From positions 15,485,001-15,549,000 of the forward strand of contig CM073562.1 of the NCBI GenBank assembly GCA_037074615.1: a stretch of DNA of 64,000 nt. The letters run 5' to 3'. The notes beneath the pieces were generated by a model. It worked only from the letters and a program-made list of their open reading frames with translations, did no database searches and had not been told where the DNA came from. Shown piece by piece: positions 49,630 through 60,367 of the stretch; positions within the stretch are counted from its first letter, which is position 1, and each line of letters begins with the position of its first letter. The stretch is from Leucaena leucocephala (lineage: Eukaryota; Streptophyta; Magnoliopsida; Fabales; Fabaceae). A program made the translations under genes and the position numbers.

Positions 49630-50650
49630 AATGGTTGGGTAAGATTTTAAAAAATAATTTATAGAAAAAAAAGACTTTTAGATAATTTTTAGAAAATAAT
49701 TTTTATAGAATAGCTTATAGAAAAAAATAATTTTAAATAAATGAGTATTTGGATAGTTATTATTAGAATGATTTTTGTAATTGAAAAATTACTAAAAAAT
49801 ATATAATTTTATTAAAAATAGTAGAGAAAAGAGAGTAGAGAAGATATAGAAAATATGATGTGTGTGTTTGGGAATATCTCAAACCTAGGTTTTAAACCTA
49901 AGTTTGGGCAAAACTTAAGTTTTGAGAAATTTTAAAACAAACAACTATATTTATTCAAACGGGTTTTTGGATTAAATTATGGTTTAAAATCAAGATTTTA
50001 GATAAGCTGGTGAGAGTAGCTTATAGAACAGTAAAAGAGCTTATGAACTAACCAATTACTATATTACCCCTACTTTTTCTTACACGCTCTCTCATTTCTC
50101 TTATTTTTTCTTACACCCTATTTCCTCTTTCTTACTTTTTCTTACACCCTCTCTCATCTCTCATATCTTTTCTTACACCCTTTTATTTCTTTTCTTATAC
50201 TCTCTCTCATCTCATATCTTATCTCTCCTTATTTAATACTTATACACTTTTTCGTAATTTACCAATAATAAAAGTACTTTTGGAAATAACTATCCAAACA
50301 CTCATTTATTTAAAACTATTTTTTTCATAAGCTCTTATCTAAAAGGTGTTTAAAAGTTATTTTCTAAATTATTATCGAAACGGGCCAGATAGAATGTGGA
50401 AAAGAGAGAGGAGAGAGGGGAGAGGGGAGATAAGAGAGTATGTAAGAAAAAATAAGAATAAAATAGTAATTTGATAATTTATAAATTCTTTTACTATTTC
50501 ATAAATTAGTCTCAATAGTTTATTTAAAATATTAGTTTTAAACTATGGTTTAGCCCATAAATATTTATAGATAAATATAGCTATTTATTTAAAAAAAATA
50601 AACTAAAATTTATACTAAAAGCTCTTTTAAAATTTATGTTATAAAGGTAA
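49630..50650 (-). mobile_element. Inverted copy of the dispersed ~0.5-kb repeat, split by a nested copy
   Basis: The left part (49630-49862) is the reverse complement of the family 3' half (AAATGAGTATTTGGATAGTT, then a GAGAAAAGAGAG core). The right part (50387-50650) is the reverse complement of the 5' half (GAGAGGAGAGAGG, then AAACTATGGTTTAGCCC). Between them sits a full plus-oriented copy. The older element was therefore interrupted in its GA-rich core. Confidence 0.75.
49863..50386 (+). mobile_element. Dispersed ~0.5-kb repeat, copy C (nested, near full length)
   Basis: It begins TGTGTTTGGGAATATCTCAA and ends about ATTATCGAAACGGGCC. All family landmarks are present in order, including TTGGATTAAATTATGG, GAGAGTAGCTTATAGAACAG, AACTAACCAATTACTATATT and the CT-rich core. 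It interrupts an older inverted copy. Confidence 0.75.
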
Positions 50651-51310
50651 TTAGGCCATCAAATTTAAGGAATTGAGAGGTGTACAAGTTAAACCTTGTT
50701 TAGTTCAGTAGGAGGGAAATGGGAAGCGGAAAAAATTTAATAAGTTCAATTTAAAAAAAGATAAATAGGGTTATAAAATTTTAATAAAAAGAATATATAA
50801 GATAAAAAAGTAATTAAAATTAATTATAAGTTTTTAACTCTATTTTTTAATTTTTTTAAATTAAATTTACTAAAATTTCACTTCATTCCCCTTGGTACCA
50901 AATAGATCCTAAACTTAAACGAATCAAAATTATATCAACTAAATAATTATTTTTCCTTAGGTACAATGATATTTAAAGATGTCTCATTATATTAAATGAA
51001 AAAATAAATTGAATGTCTACATCTAAATATCATTATTTTCTAGGGGGGGGAAATCTTAATATGTTATCCTTTGAGCTGCCTCCCACACTCTAAACTAATC
51101 ATTTTAAGCAACAATTACAAAGACAATTAGCTAGCAACTTTAATTAATCTTTCTATAAATTCTTTAACTATAGCCTCTTATTATTTATTATTTATTTATT
51201 TATTTATGAATGGGGTGATATCAGACCCTAATTTTATTATTTAATTCCTAAATATTAAAGCCTCAAATCGATTATAATTAACCAACTAAATATTTCTTTG
51301 TTATATATAG
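50651..51310. other. AT-rich spacer
   Basis: AT-rich sequence, partly the 3' flank of the Nudix gene. No feature seen beyond short T/A runs. Confidence 0.4.
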
Positions 51311-53250
51311 TCAATAACTTGAACTGCTTCCCAATTCTTCTCCACAAGTAGCACTGCTTCCATATCCATCTTCTTGTCGTCTGTAAATCAATTCATCCAA
51401 TGCTTCCTTCATCCAAGCATGTGGGCAAATCTCTTTGGCTTCACTCGCACTCATCTACATTATTTCCATTCAATTTCAAAATTAATTAATATTTCCTTTT
51501 TTTTTTACAACCTTTTACGATGAAATTGTGACATTTTGAAGAACATTAATCCAAATAATCTACACACATATATATATATGACACAAAAACTCTATTAAGG
51601 AACGTTATTTATGAAATATAACTCTTGCTTCTATACTAAATGTAAGAACTAAGTAGTTGGGATAGGAGTATTATTTTTTATACTAAATATAAAATATCAA
51701 TAATATCTTATTTGTCTTCTATATTTATAATTTTCAGTCTAAATTATTTATATTAATATTCCTATAATAATAATAATTAAAATTTTAAGCAAAAATATAT
51801 TTTAAGAAGATTATATCACATTTGTTACAATTAATTAATTTATTTAAAATTTTTAATATATTGAAATTAATTAAATAACTCTTATATAAAATATTATATA
51901 TTAATTATATCCTTAGGCAAAATAATTATAATAAATCGGGTTCGGACTTACCCATATACGTTTACGGATGGTCTTCTCAGGCCAATCCTCAAGCTGCTTA
52001 TTTACAAGTAGAGGGAACATATGTCCCTCATGCACAACGCTTTGTCGTTTACTCTTATAACGCCATTTCCCTAACATGCTCTGCACAAACAACAAGCGAC
52101 ATCTCAGTAAGACAACTTTTTTTAAAAAAATTCTATTATCAGTTATTTGAGTAACTTATTATTTTAATTTTGATATTTATAAGTATCTCTCTTAGTATTG
52201 AATAATACATATACAAAGTGAAAGGAAAAAATATTGTGTATTTAAGAGACGAATATAACTGAATTTAAGAGGGAAAAAAGGAATGGAGAGACTAACTTGG
52301 ACGTGACCCTCAACGCCAGCTTCCTCTAGGGTTTCTCTTAAAGCTGCTTGTTCCAAGGATTCGTCCATCTCCCAACCGCCCTGAACCAAAACAACATTAC
52401 ATTACAAACATCAATATCTAGAATTCATCAAATCCAAGTTCTTTTTTAAAAAAACAAAATTAGCAACTAGCAAGTCCAAGATAAGTGCTTGACCAAAATA
52501 GAATGTTTTATATGATAATGAATTGTATAAATACCTTAGGGAACTGCATTCCATGACCATTCTGAGCACTAATCATAAGAACCTCCAACTCACTGTTGTT
52601 GCTACTCCTGTATCTGTATGGTATGCATCTGACCACCATTTTCAAATAATTTACACCAAATTAATTAACATAAACCATACAGCAACATGATAGCATACGC
52701 ACACACGAACTATGGCATACTGGGAGCCATATATATAATAAAATCTATAAAAAGTTAAAGTCACTTATTTATATAAAGGAGCCAAAATGATAAACTCTAT
52801 ATATGATCAGCAAAACTCCAAGAAAACGAGACTTTAAGGTAACCCAGTTGAGAAAATCTAACAATTTTCAGATTGCGTATAGGGTTCTGAAAAAGAATTT
52901 AAATGTTGGATCCATGAAATTCAATTATATATATATATGACAACTTGAGGGGTTTCTGGATCGTCATCATCCTAGAAAGATAGAAAAGCTAAGGGAATTA
53001 AAAATCAACTTGGCAAAACAGGAAGAGGAAGAGGAACTAATTGAGATGAAGAGAGCACACACACGTACCCCACAACTTGGCGACAGCCACCTTCATCGTA
53101 TCGCTGCAAATCCCTACCAGTACGAGACGTCAGGCGCACCACTTTCCTGGGCCTTCTCAAGAAATCGCCTGCAACTTTTCTCGAGAAAATATAGTGAAAG
53201 AAAAATCTGCATGCCACAATAACATTCCTAGAAAGAAACACACCCATCAC
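51311..53250 (-). CDS. Nudix hydrolase, plant NUDT4/17/18/21 subgroup
   Basis: Five exons on the minus strand (53250-53069, 52628-52535, 52380-52297, 52080-51952, 51454-51311) give 210 aa. The protein reads VVRLTSRTGRDLQRYDEGG, then QVVGCIPYRYRSSNNS, FPKGGWEMDESLEQAALRET with LEEAGV, KWRYKSKRQSVVHEGHMFPL, and EAKEICPHAWMKEALDELIY. The Nudix box GX5EX7REUXEEXGU is intact near residues 93-115, with the metal-binding REXXEE glutamates. This subgroup resembles diphosphoinositol polyphosphate phosphohydrolases (DIPP type). The exact substrate cannot be read from sequence. The start at 53250 gives a ~35-residue N-terminal extension (MMGVFLSRNVIVACRFFFHY), as in NUDT4/21, which may be an organelle transit peptide; it is the least certain part. 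All splice phases agree. Confidence 0.92.
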
Positions 53251-54129
53251 GTCTTTATCTTAATTTGATTCTTTCTCCTTCGCCCTCAAAGATACATATA
53301 CCAGCGATCAAAGCAAACAAACCATATATAAATCACAAAGAAGCAACCTACGAACTCCCCTCTCCCGTGTGTGTCCATGCTGTGTGGGTGTGGGTGTATA
53401 TATATATGTATTATGGTTGTGGTGGTGTAGGTGGTCCCACGCAGGAATCAAATAAAACGCAAGAAGTGAAACTTGCGATAGGAATTTTGGGATAAAGTTG
53501 GAAGGGAATGTACGTGGTGGAGGAAAGACCGACGCACGACGACCACGACGACCACACGGGGTTGGCCGTTATAAAAGGGATGAAGCAAATAAATGAAAGA
53601 GAAACGACTGTGGATGAAACGAAGAAGTCAAAATTAAAATTGAATTTGAAAAACAAAACAAGAATAACAATAGTATTATATGGAAGGAGTTTGGGAAATC
53701 GAGATTATGGATAAAGATAAAATTAAGGTAGAGTTAGTCAAACAATATAAGATTCTATTAAATCTTTTTAAATTTTAAACTTAAAATATATGGTAATATA
53801 ATTTTAAAAAATAATATTAAAAATTGGATAGGGATAAATAAATAAAGAAGAAGAAGAAAAAGAAGAAGTGAGGAGGGACCGAGTCAGAGTGGACGGGAGA
53901 TTCTTGTCAACACGGACACGCTTTCGAGGATTTATTTAATTGAAGAACAAGTTGGTGGTACATACATGTTTGAGATTTCCAGGTTGTTTCTTCGACCAAA
54001 CTATCTCATTAAAAAATAAATTAAATTATAGGTCAACTGGTCATATACAAGACTTGCCATATTATTTGGATTCAACCTATGAATAAAAATAAACCATGGA
54101 ATGAGGACTTTAATTTGATTCAATGGTAA

Positions 54130-54131
<2 letters not shown>

Positions 54132-54160
<29 letters not shown>
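54132..54160. repeat. (TG)n microsatellite, about 14 units
   Basis: Pure TG tract followed by CGTGTGTTTT. Confidence 0.95.
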
Positions 54161-54165
<5 letters not shown>

Positions 54166-54247
54166 GTTTTATATTTTATATTTTATGCGTAGGTTGGGAT
54201 TTCAAAATGAGTTTCAAACTAATGACAATTTTGACTTCCTATCAATT

Positions 54248-54275
54248 ATTATATTATATTATATTATATTATATT
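54248..54275. repeat. (ATATT)n short tandem repeat
   Basis: Five to six units of ATATT. Confidence 0.9.
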
Positions 54276-56519
54276 GTACATATATATTAATGGTGATTAT
54301 TTAATCAAGTTAAGAGGGAGTAGATTTTTTAAGTGTATATAAATGACTAAGGAAGAAAAAAAATATTAATATAAGTCATTATGAATCAATATATTAATAT
54401 TAATATATATTGATTTTTTTTTCTTTTTTTTCCTTTCACCATTATGTTTATAATTACAAAACCTTGACCATTTAAATTCGAATCGTCCTATAAAGTTCCT
54501 CTTTCTGGGAGCCTGGTAGGTAAGAGCCAAATTTTAAAAAAGGAAACATGAGATTTTTATCTCTGAGAAAGGTACACCTTTAGGGGGGAGAGGAGCCTCT
54601 CCATTGAGGCATTGAGGCCCCTCCATTTACTTCTATTTATTTAAAACTATGTAATTTTGATACTAGATATTATATATTAAATAAATAAAATAAAAATATA
54701 TAATACTCAAGTAGGGAATTGTTTATTGTCACCTTCGTGTTCCCTATAATCTTTTTATCACTGTCGGACTTATATTTCCCTAACTTCTAACATTAAAACT
54801 ATGTAATTTTAAATAAATAATAGAGGGCAATAGAGAGACCCCAAACCCTTCTATACTTTCCTTTCATAGAAGATCTAATTTTATTTCTTTAATTTTATAA
54901 AATACTTTTCCAATACTCTAGCATCCCTTATATATTCTTAATTAATATACAAGATTAGATGTAAATAATATGATTAAACCAAATAATTAAAAAAAAATCT
55001 TATATGTTGCTTTTTTCTTCTCTACTTTTTACTCTTGCTTTATTGGCGGCTATTGTTTTCACCTAACATATCAAAGTTGTACCTAACTACTTTATAATTA
55101 TTTTCATATAAAAACAAACAAAAATATTTTTGACCCTACATTTTAATATAAAGTTTGAGATGAGATGATATGATGTGTTCATATTTATAAATAATAATGT
55201 GTCTTTTGCTATGCTCTCTCTCATCCTAATTAGAGAGCCAGATTTTAAAGATATACTTATAGTAGTCCTAAATATGCGATAAAGATGTGGTAGTTGATTC
55301 CTTTTTTCAATTTCACCCTTTCTTAATTACAATAAGCTGTTAGCATACTTTTAATTCATAAACAACACTCTCCTGTGATCATTAATCTCAGTGAAGGATA
55401 AAGTTAGAATGTCACCCATTTTTCTACAAATTTAAGGATATTAATTACCACTCCTTAGGAATTGTGAAATTAATTAATCTTGTCTTATAATTCGAATTGG
55501 ATGGAGCTTAGGTTTTCTATAAATGTTCCATCTGATTTTAACTATTTCTAACTATAATTTCCACAAAAACTATTAAAAATATTAAATTTCTCATAAAATT
55601 CAAGTGATCTTTAATAACTCTTATTAATTACATTAAACTCTAATTTTATATTAATTTGTACTATCTCACTATATTTATAAAATACGAGCATGTATGAAAA
55701 AAAATGTAAGTACACTTTAGAATTATCAAATACGTTATAAAAAGGATTAAGAGAGTTTGAAGTGTTGTAAGAGGTAGAATTGTGCGTGAGGTGAAACCTT
55801 GGACCAAAACATGGGGGAACTATATCAAGAACGGAAAGTTTTATGAGATTCAACATAAAAGGGGGTCTTATGTTATGAATTATATTGCGTTTGTTAAATT
55901 GGTCCAAATCTTACACTTTGAAAAGGATCAAGTCTTGTGAAACACTGAATTTAGGTGCTGTTTGTGGATCACTCTTATTGAGTTTCATATTTCATGATTA
56001 TGCTTTCCTTTCTTTATTTTTTTTTACTTTTCCCTATTTAATTTGGTCACCGTCGTCCATGATTCATGCTTCCCCTTTACCCACCTACTTGCATGAGCCA
56101 TGACTTCATTCTTCTTCTTTTGGTCCAACATAACTTCTATATATTATATAATTGTTGTGTGTGTGTGTGTGTATAGTTGTTTCAATGTTCAAAATAGTTT
56201 TTTTTTCAGAAGCTCACAAAGGCAGCCGCTTAGAAAATTGGTACATGGGGAATAGGCCTGAATCAGAAGTGGTCTTGCTCATATTATTGCAACTACTCAA
56301 CTAGATGTTATTAAGCATCAAGGGATTAATTTCCTTGACACTTTGGATCATCTTCGAGGGATTTGAACTCATACCCATTGGCGAGATAAGAGTTCTTATT
56401 TGAATCTTTTAACCCCTTTGTGCCAAATTTACATAATTTTAGGAGAAATATTGAATAATTACTTTACGCCTTATGAGAAGCTTGGGAGGTGGCTTAGGAA
56501 TATACAGTGTAATACATTA

Positions 56520-57026
56520 GGGCTTATTTAGAAACCTTTATAACCTATATTTTAAAAGAATTTATGACCTATACTTTAGTTTAATTTTTTTAAAAATAAA
56601 TAACTATATTTATTTATAAGTATTTCTAGGCTAAATCACGGTTTAAAACTAAGATTTTGAATAAATTACTGAGACTAGTTTTTGTAACAGTAAAAGAATT
56701 TATGAATTATCTAATTACTATTTTATCTTTATATTTTCTTGCACCATCTCTTATCTCTATTCTCTACCCTCTTTTTTCTCTCCTATATCTTTTTTACCCT
56801 CTCTCTTCTCTCCTCTCTCCTATCCACTCTCTCTACTATCTACTATTGTAATAAAATCATACAATTTCTAGTAATTTTTCAATTATTAAAATCTTTCTAG
56901 TAATAACTATCCAAACATTCATTTATTTATAACTACTTTTTTCATAAACTTTTCTCTAAAAGTCATTTTCTAAAAGTTGTCTAAAATTTTTCTTTTAATA
57001 ATTTATTTTAAATCCTATCCACACCC
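56520..57026 (+). mobile_element. Dispersed ~0.5-kb repeat, copy F
   Basis: Landmarks of the family occur in order: GGCTAAATCACGGTTTAAAA, GAGACTAGTTTTTGTAACAG, a CT-rich core, AATAACTATCCAAACATTCA and AATCCTATCCACACCCAG at the end. Confidence 0.7.
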
Positions 57027-57038
57027 AGATTATATTAA

Positions 57039-57501
57039 GTGTATTTGGGAATATGGTTTGAAAAATTATTTTCGGCAAAATTTTAGTTTAGAAAAATTTT
57101 AAACAAACAGTTATATTTGTTCAAAAGTGATTTTGGCCGAAACTATGGTTTAAAACCATAGTTTTGAATAAACTATTGAAAATAGCTTTCAGAATAGTAA
57201 AACAGCTTATGGACTATCTAATTGTTATTTTACCTATACTCTTTCTTATACCCTCTCTCCTCTCTCCTCTCTCCTCTCTCTTCTTCACCCTATCTCCTTC
57301 TCCTTTTTTCTCTCTATCATCTCTCATCTTTCCTACTTTTAATCTAAATCATATATTTTTTATAATTTATCAATTTAAAAAGTAATTCTACTACTAATCA
57401 TCTAAATATCTCTATTTTTAAAATCTATTCTTTCTAAAATTTATTCTTTAAAATATATATTTTTTTATAATCTATTTTTTAAAAGTTAATCTGAACATGC
57501 T
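57039..57501 (+). mobile_element. Dispersed ~0.5-kb repeat, copy G
   Basis: It begins GTGTATTTGGGAATATGG, then carries AAACTATGGTTTAAAACCAT, CTTTCAGAATAGTAAAACAG and a strong CT-rich core, and ends near TTAATCTGAACATGC. It lies directly behind copy F in the same orientation. Confidence 0.7.
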
Positions 57502-57641
57502 ATATAAGGAATATTAGAACGTAGCTTGGAATTCGGTCCAGCCCGTTCTGATTAATCTTGTTTCTTTATTGGATTGTTTTTATTTAAAGAGAGTTAGACC
57601 GGGTTATCCAAATTCTCGGGTTTTATCAGCGTGCCTATTTC

Positions 57642-57761
57642 GTATATTTTAATTCTAGGAGAAAAATTGAATAGTTGCTTCATAGACTTTAATTCTAGAA
57701 GGAACATGGAATAATTGCTTCATAGATTTTAATTCTAGAAGGAACATTGAATAATTGCTTC
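57642..57761. repeat. Tandem repeat, 3 x 40 bp
   Basis: Three consecutive units of exactly 40 bp (57642-57681, 57682-57721, 57722-57761). The unit core is TTTAATTCTAGAAGGAACAT, then TGAATAATTGCTTC. Units 2 and 3 differ at only two positions; unit 1 is more diverged. Confidence 0.9.
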
Positions 57762-58714
57762 TGTTTGACAAGAAGAAAGACAAATTATTATGCTTCATCG
57801 ATTTTAAAATGTGTTTTTGCTTTTAAAAAGAAAACCCCTCTATATTTTAATATGCATTAGTCCAAAGGATTCAGATTCAAAGTACGAGCACATACTTTTG
57901 TTGGATTTTTATGAGAAGTTGGAAGTTTCAAATTGCTCTTTCAAGTTTTTTCCCCTTCAGTCAGACCGCTGTATCTTATGAAATCAATGAATAGAGAAGA
58001 CAAAAAGTTGTTAATTTCTTCGTTAAGGACCAACAGAGACAAAGTATGTGGAATAATTATACTCAAGACATATTTTTCGCCGAAAAAACAATGATATTCA
58101 AGTAATCTCAGGGTCAACGGTCAAGTGCTTGATTAATTCTTACATATTCAAAGGTAGATTCAAAATCATGGGCATGAAGCATGAACTTAATTAGTACTCC
58201 ATACTAAAGCATTTGGTCATTCATCACGCGAAAGATTGGCCTGGAAATGGTAACGTTGGGTTCTTGAGAAGTAAATAAATGGATTATTCTTTGGAATTGG
58301 AAATTTTCAATCAGCTCAATAAATTTTAAACAGCACAAAAAAAAAACAAAGAATCTCATGGAGAGTTCAAAATTTCTTATATTTTATTTTAATAGATAAA
58401 AAAAATATAAAATAAAGATAATATTTTAATTACTTTTTTGAGAAAAAAATGAAATTTTAAATTGAAAAAACTGGGGGAAAAATCTAGCCAAAATCTGATC
58501 TCTCTCTCTTGGCTATCAAATATTTAATATTATTGAATCAAATTTGAATATTGTCATCTCTCAAAAGTCAAATCGCATCCTCTAAATGAGCAGATTAACC
58601 ATAATTCAAATGCATAAGTATCTTAAACCGAGTGTAATTAAAGATTAAGAATAGCATGTCTACAAGAGAGAGTAAAATTACTAAAATAATTTAGTTTTTT
58701 TTTGTGTTGAGGTG
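57762..58714. other. AT-rich spacer
   Basis: No gene or clear repeat recognised. Confidence 0.4.
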
Positions 58715-58786
58715 CCCCAAACCACGTTTTTCAAGTAAAAAACGCAAGGTTGCTTCTGCGTTTTACTTTGGGAAAACGTGTTGGGG
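58715..58786. repeat. Imperfect palindrome / small foldback, ~30-bp arms
   Basis: The arms 58715-58746 and 58757-58786 are inverted repeats around a 10-nt loop. The left arm begins CCCCAAACCACGTTTTT and ends AACGCA. The right arm begins TGCGTTTTACTTTGGG and ends AACGTGTTGGGG. Pairing is good with a few single-base bulges. Confidence 0.75.
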
Positions 58787-59056
58787 TTTGACAATCTACT
58801 GCCTGAAGATCAGATTCCACCTGATATGTATTGAGTTATGAGAAAAGATAAGCTGAAAAGACTTTTTTTTTTTTTTTTTACGTTGAGGGCTCAAAATTTA
58901 AATACCTTCCAAGCCTTGGTTGTAGTACATAACATCCGCAAATAATTTACAGGCAGGAACGCAGGATGCCCAAAAACAGGGAAAAAACTCAATATCTCAC
59001 ATTTTGGAGCGATACGACAACGCTTCACATTTCACAGGCAAAAGCTCATTTTTATT

Positions 59057-59073
59057 CCCCCCCCCCCCCCCCC
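59057..59073. repeat. (C)17 homopolymer, a G-tract in the GONST3-like 3' UTR
   Basis: Seventeen consecutive C lie about 175 bp past the stop codon of the minus-strand transporter gene. If this is 3' UTR, the transcript would carry G17. Confidence 0.85.
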
Positions 59074-59248
59074 TAAAATGTACATATAGGCCACTACAGA
59101 ACAAGTAAGTTCCTATGAAATTGAAGGCAGACAAAGAATAATGGATTCGCATGAAAGAATAACTTACAAAAGATGAGTTTGAACCCAATGTACACTTACA
59201 AGGAATTATGTAAATTTTGCAAGTAAAGATAATCTCTTTGATTGACTC

Positions 59249-60367
59249 CTATGATTTTGCAGTTTCATTTCCCTTGATGTTGGTCTCTGAATTAGCTTGC
59301 ATCTCAAGCAGCTTCTGCTGTTCCTCATCATTCTCCTGTGCAGTAACTTGTTTTGAAGCCTTTGGTTTGCTAGTCGATTGCTGATAGAAAATCCCACCAA
59401 GCATACAAATCAAAAGTCCCACTGTACCCACCCAAGTTGAATGCTTGTCCCATACTACCAAATTAATCACAACAGTCAACAGCTTGTTCACTATGCCAAG
59501 AACAGTAAATCCCGTTGCAGAAATCGCCCGGCGGCAGGAAAATCCGAAGAAAGAGATGGATAGACCAAACAAACAAGACAATCCCACGGGCAAAACCACT
59601 GGGAAAGAGTACCAATCGGACTCGTCGGAGAATTCATGTTTGATCTTCTTCAACTCGCCCATTATTAGCAGTTCCAATGGGAAAAGTAGAAGAGCCTCGA
59701 GATTGTTGTACAGAACAAGACCCCATGTGTTCAAACCAATGGTCATAACTACATGCTTTATGTAAACAAAATCTATGGTCATGCTAACCAAGTAAGCCAG
59801 AGCCCAACTATAAGCCATAAATGTGAACTGGTAGTCAGTCAGCACATAGAGCACACTTCCTACAAAGATGGTACCTAATGATAGCCATGTCTTAAGGGAT
59901 GGCCATGGCTGGTGCGAGAAGAGTGTCTCCCCTACTGCAACAAAAATGGGAACAGCAGATCGAAATACGATGAAAGTATCCACGTTGGCATGGAGAAGTA
60001 GCTCACTGTTGGTGAAAAGGGATAAGTAGAATATGATAGCGGCAGGTAGAAACCGCCACATGGTCAATAGGTCCAGAGAGTCATGCTCAATGAGCTTGAA
60101 CCGTCCACAAATGAAGACGCCAGCTGCACTGGTGAAGTACTGGAGGGCAGTTAGCGCCCCAGGATAAGGAAATTTCATGACAGCCCATTTGTTGATGATT
60201 GAGAGCAAAGATGCAGACAAGCAATATCCAGCAGCAATACCGTATACTGAAAAATGTTGGAGGAATGCACTGTACCAATTTCCCTGGATATCACCACTAG
60301 AGGGGGCATCGGTACCTTTCTGAACCTCGAGATTAGAAGGGTTTTCCACATCATTAGCTTTAGACAT
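59249..60367 (-). CDS. GONST3: GONST3-like Golgi nucleotide-sugar transporter
   Basis: A single coding exon of 372 aa begins MSKANDVENPSNLEVQKG and ends NIKGNETAKS. It aligns by eye along its full length with Arabidopsis GONST3: GYCLSASLLSIINKWAVMKF, ANVDTFIVFRSAVPIFVAVG, IKHVVMTIGLNTWGLVLYNN, SCRRAISATGFTVLGIVNK. About ten hydrophobic spans are visible, as expected for the NST/TPT family. The GIVNK segment sits where GDP-sugar transporters carry their GxxNK nucleotide-binding motif. GONST proteins import nucleotide sugars into the Golgi for glycan synthesis; GONST3 is assigned to the GDP-sugar clade, but its substrate is less settled than that of GONST1. The ATG at 60367 directly follows a CAG acceptor, so the 5' UTR is spliced (see 61852). 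The C-tail is Gln/Glu-rich and cytosolic in the family. Confidence 0.93.
   Translation of the reverse strand: MSKANDVENPSNLEVQKGTDAPSSGDIQGNWYSAFLQHFSVYGIAAGYCLSASLLSIINKWAVMKFPYPGALTALQYFTSAAGVFICGRFKLIEHDSLDLLTMWRFLPAAIIFYLSLFTNSELLLHANVDTFIVFRSAVPIFVAVGETLFSHQPWPSLKTWLSLGTIFVGSVLYVLTDYQFTFMAYSWALAYLVSMTIDFVYIKHVVMTIGLNTWGLVLYNNLEALLLFPLELLIMGELKKIKHEFSDESDWYSFPVVLPVGLSCLFGLSISFFGFSCRRAISATGFTVLGIVNKLLTVVINLVVWDKHSTWVGTVGLLICMLGGIFYQQSTSKPKASKQVTAQENDEEQQKLLEMQANSETNIKGNETAKS

Larger units (their letters stand above)
53251..56519. other. Nudix promoter and long AT-rich spacer
   Basis: More than 3 kb without a supported gene. It contains a (TG)n tract (54132-54160) and an (ATATT)n tract (about 54248-54275). 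Scattered open frames lack family resemblance. Confidence 0.5.
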
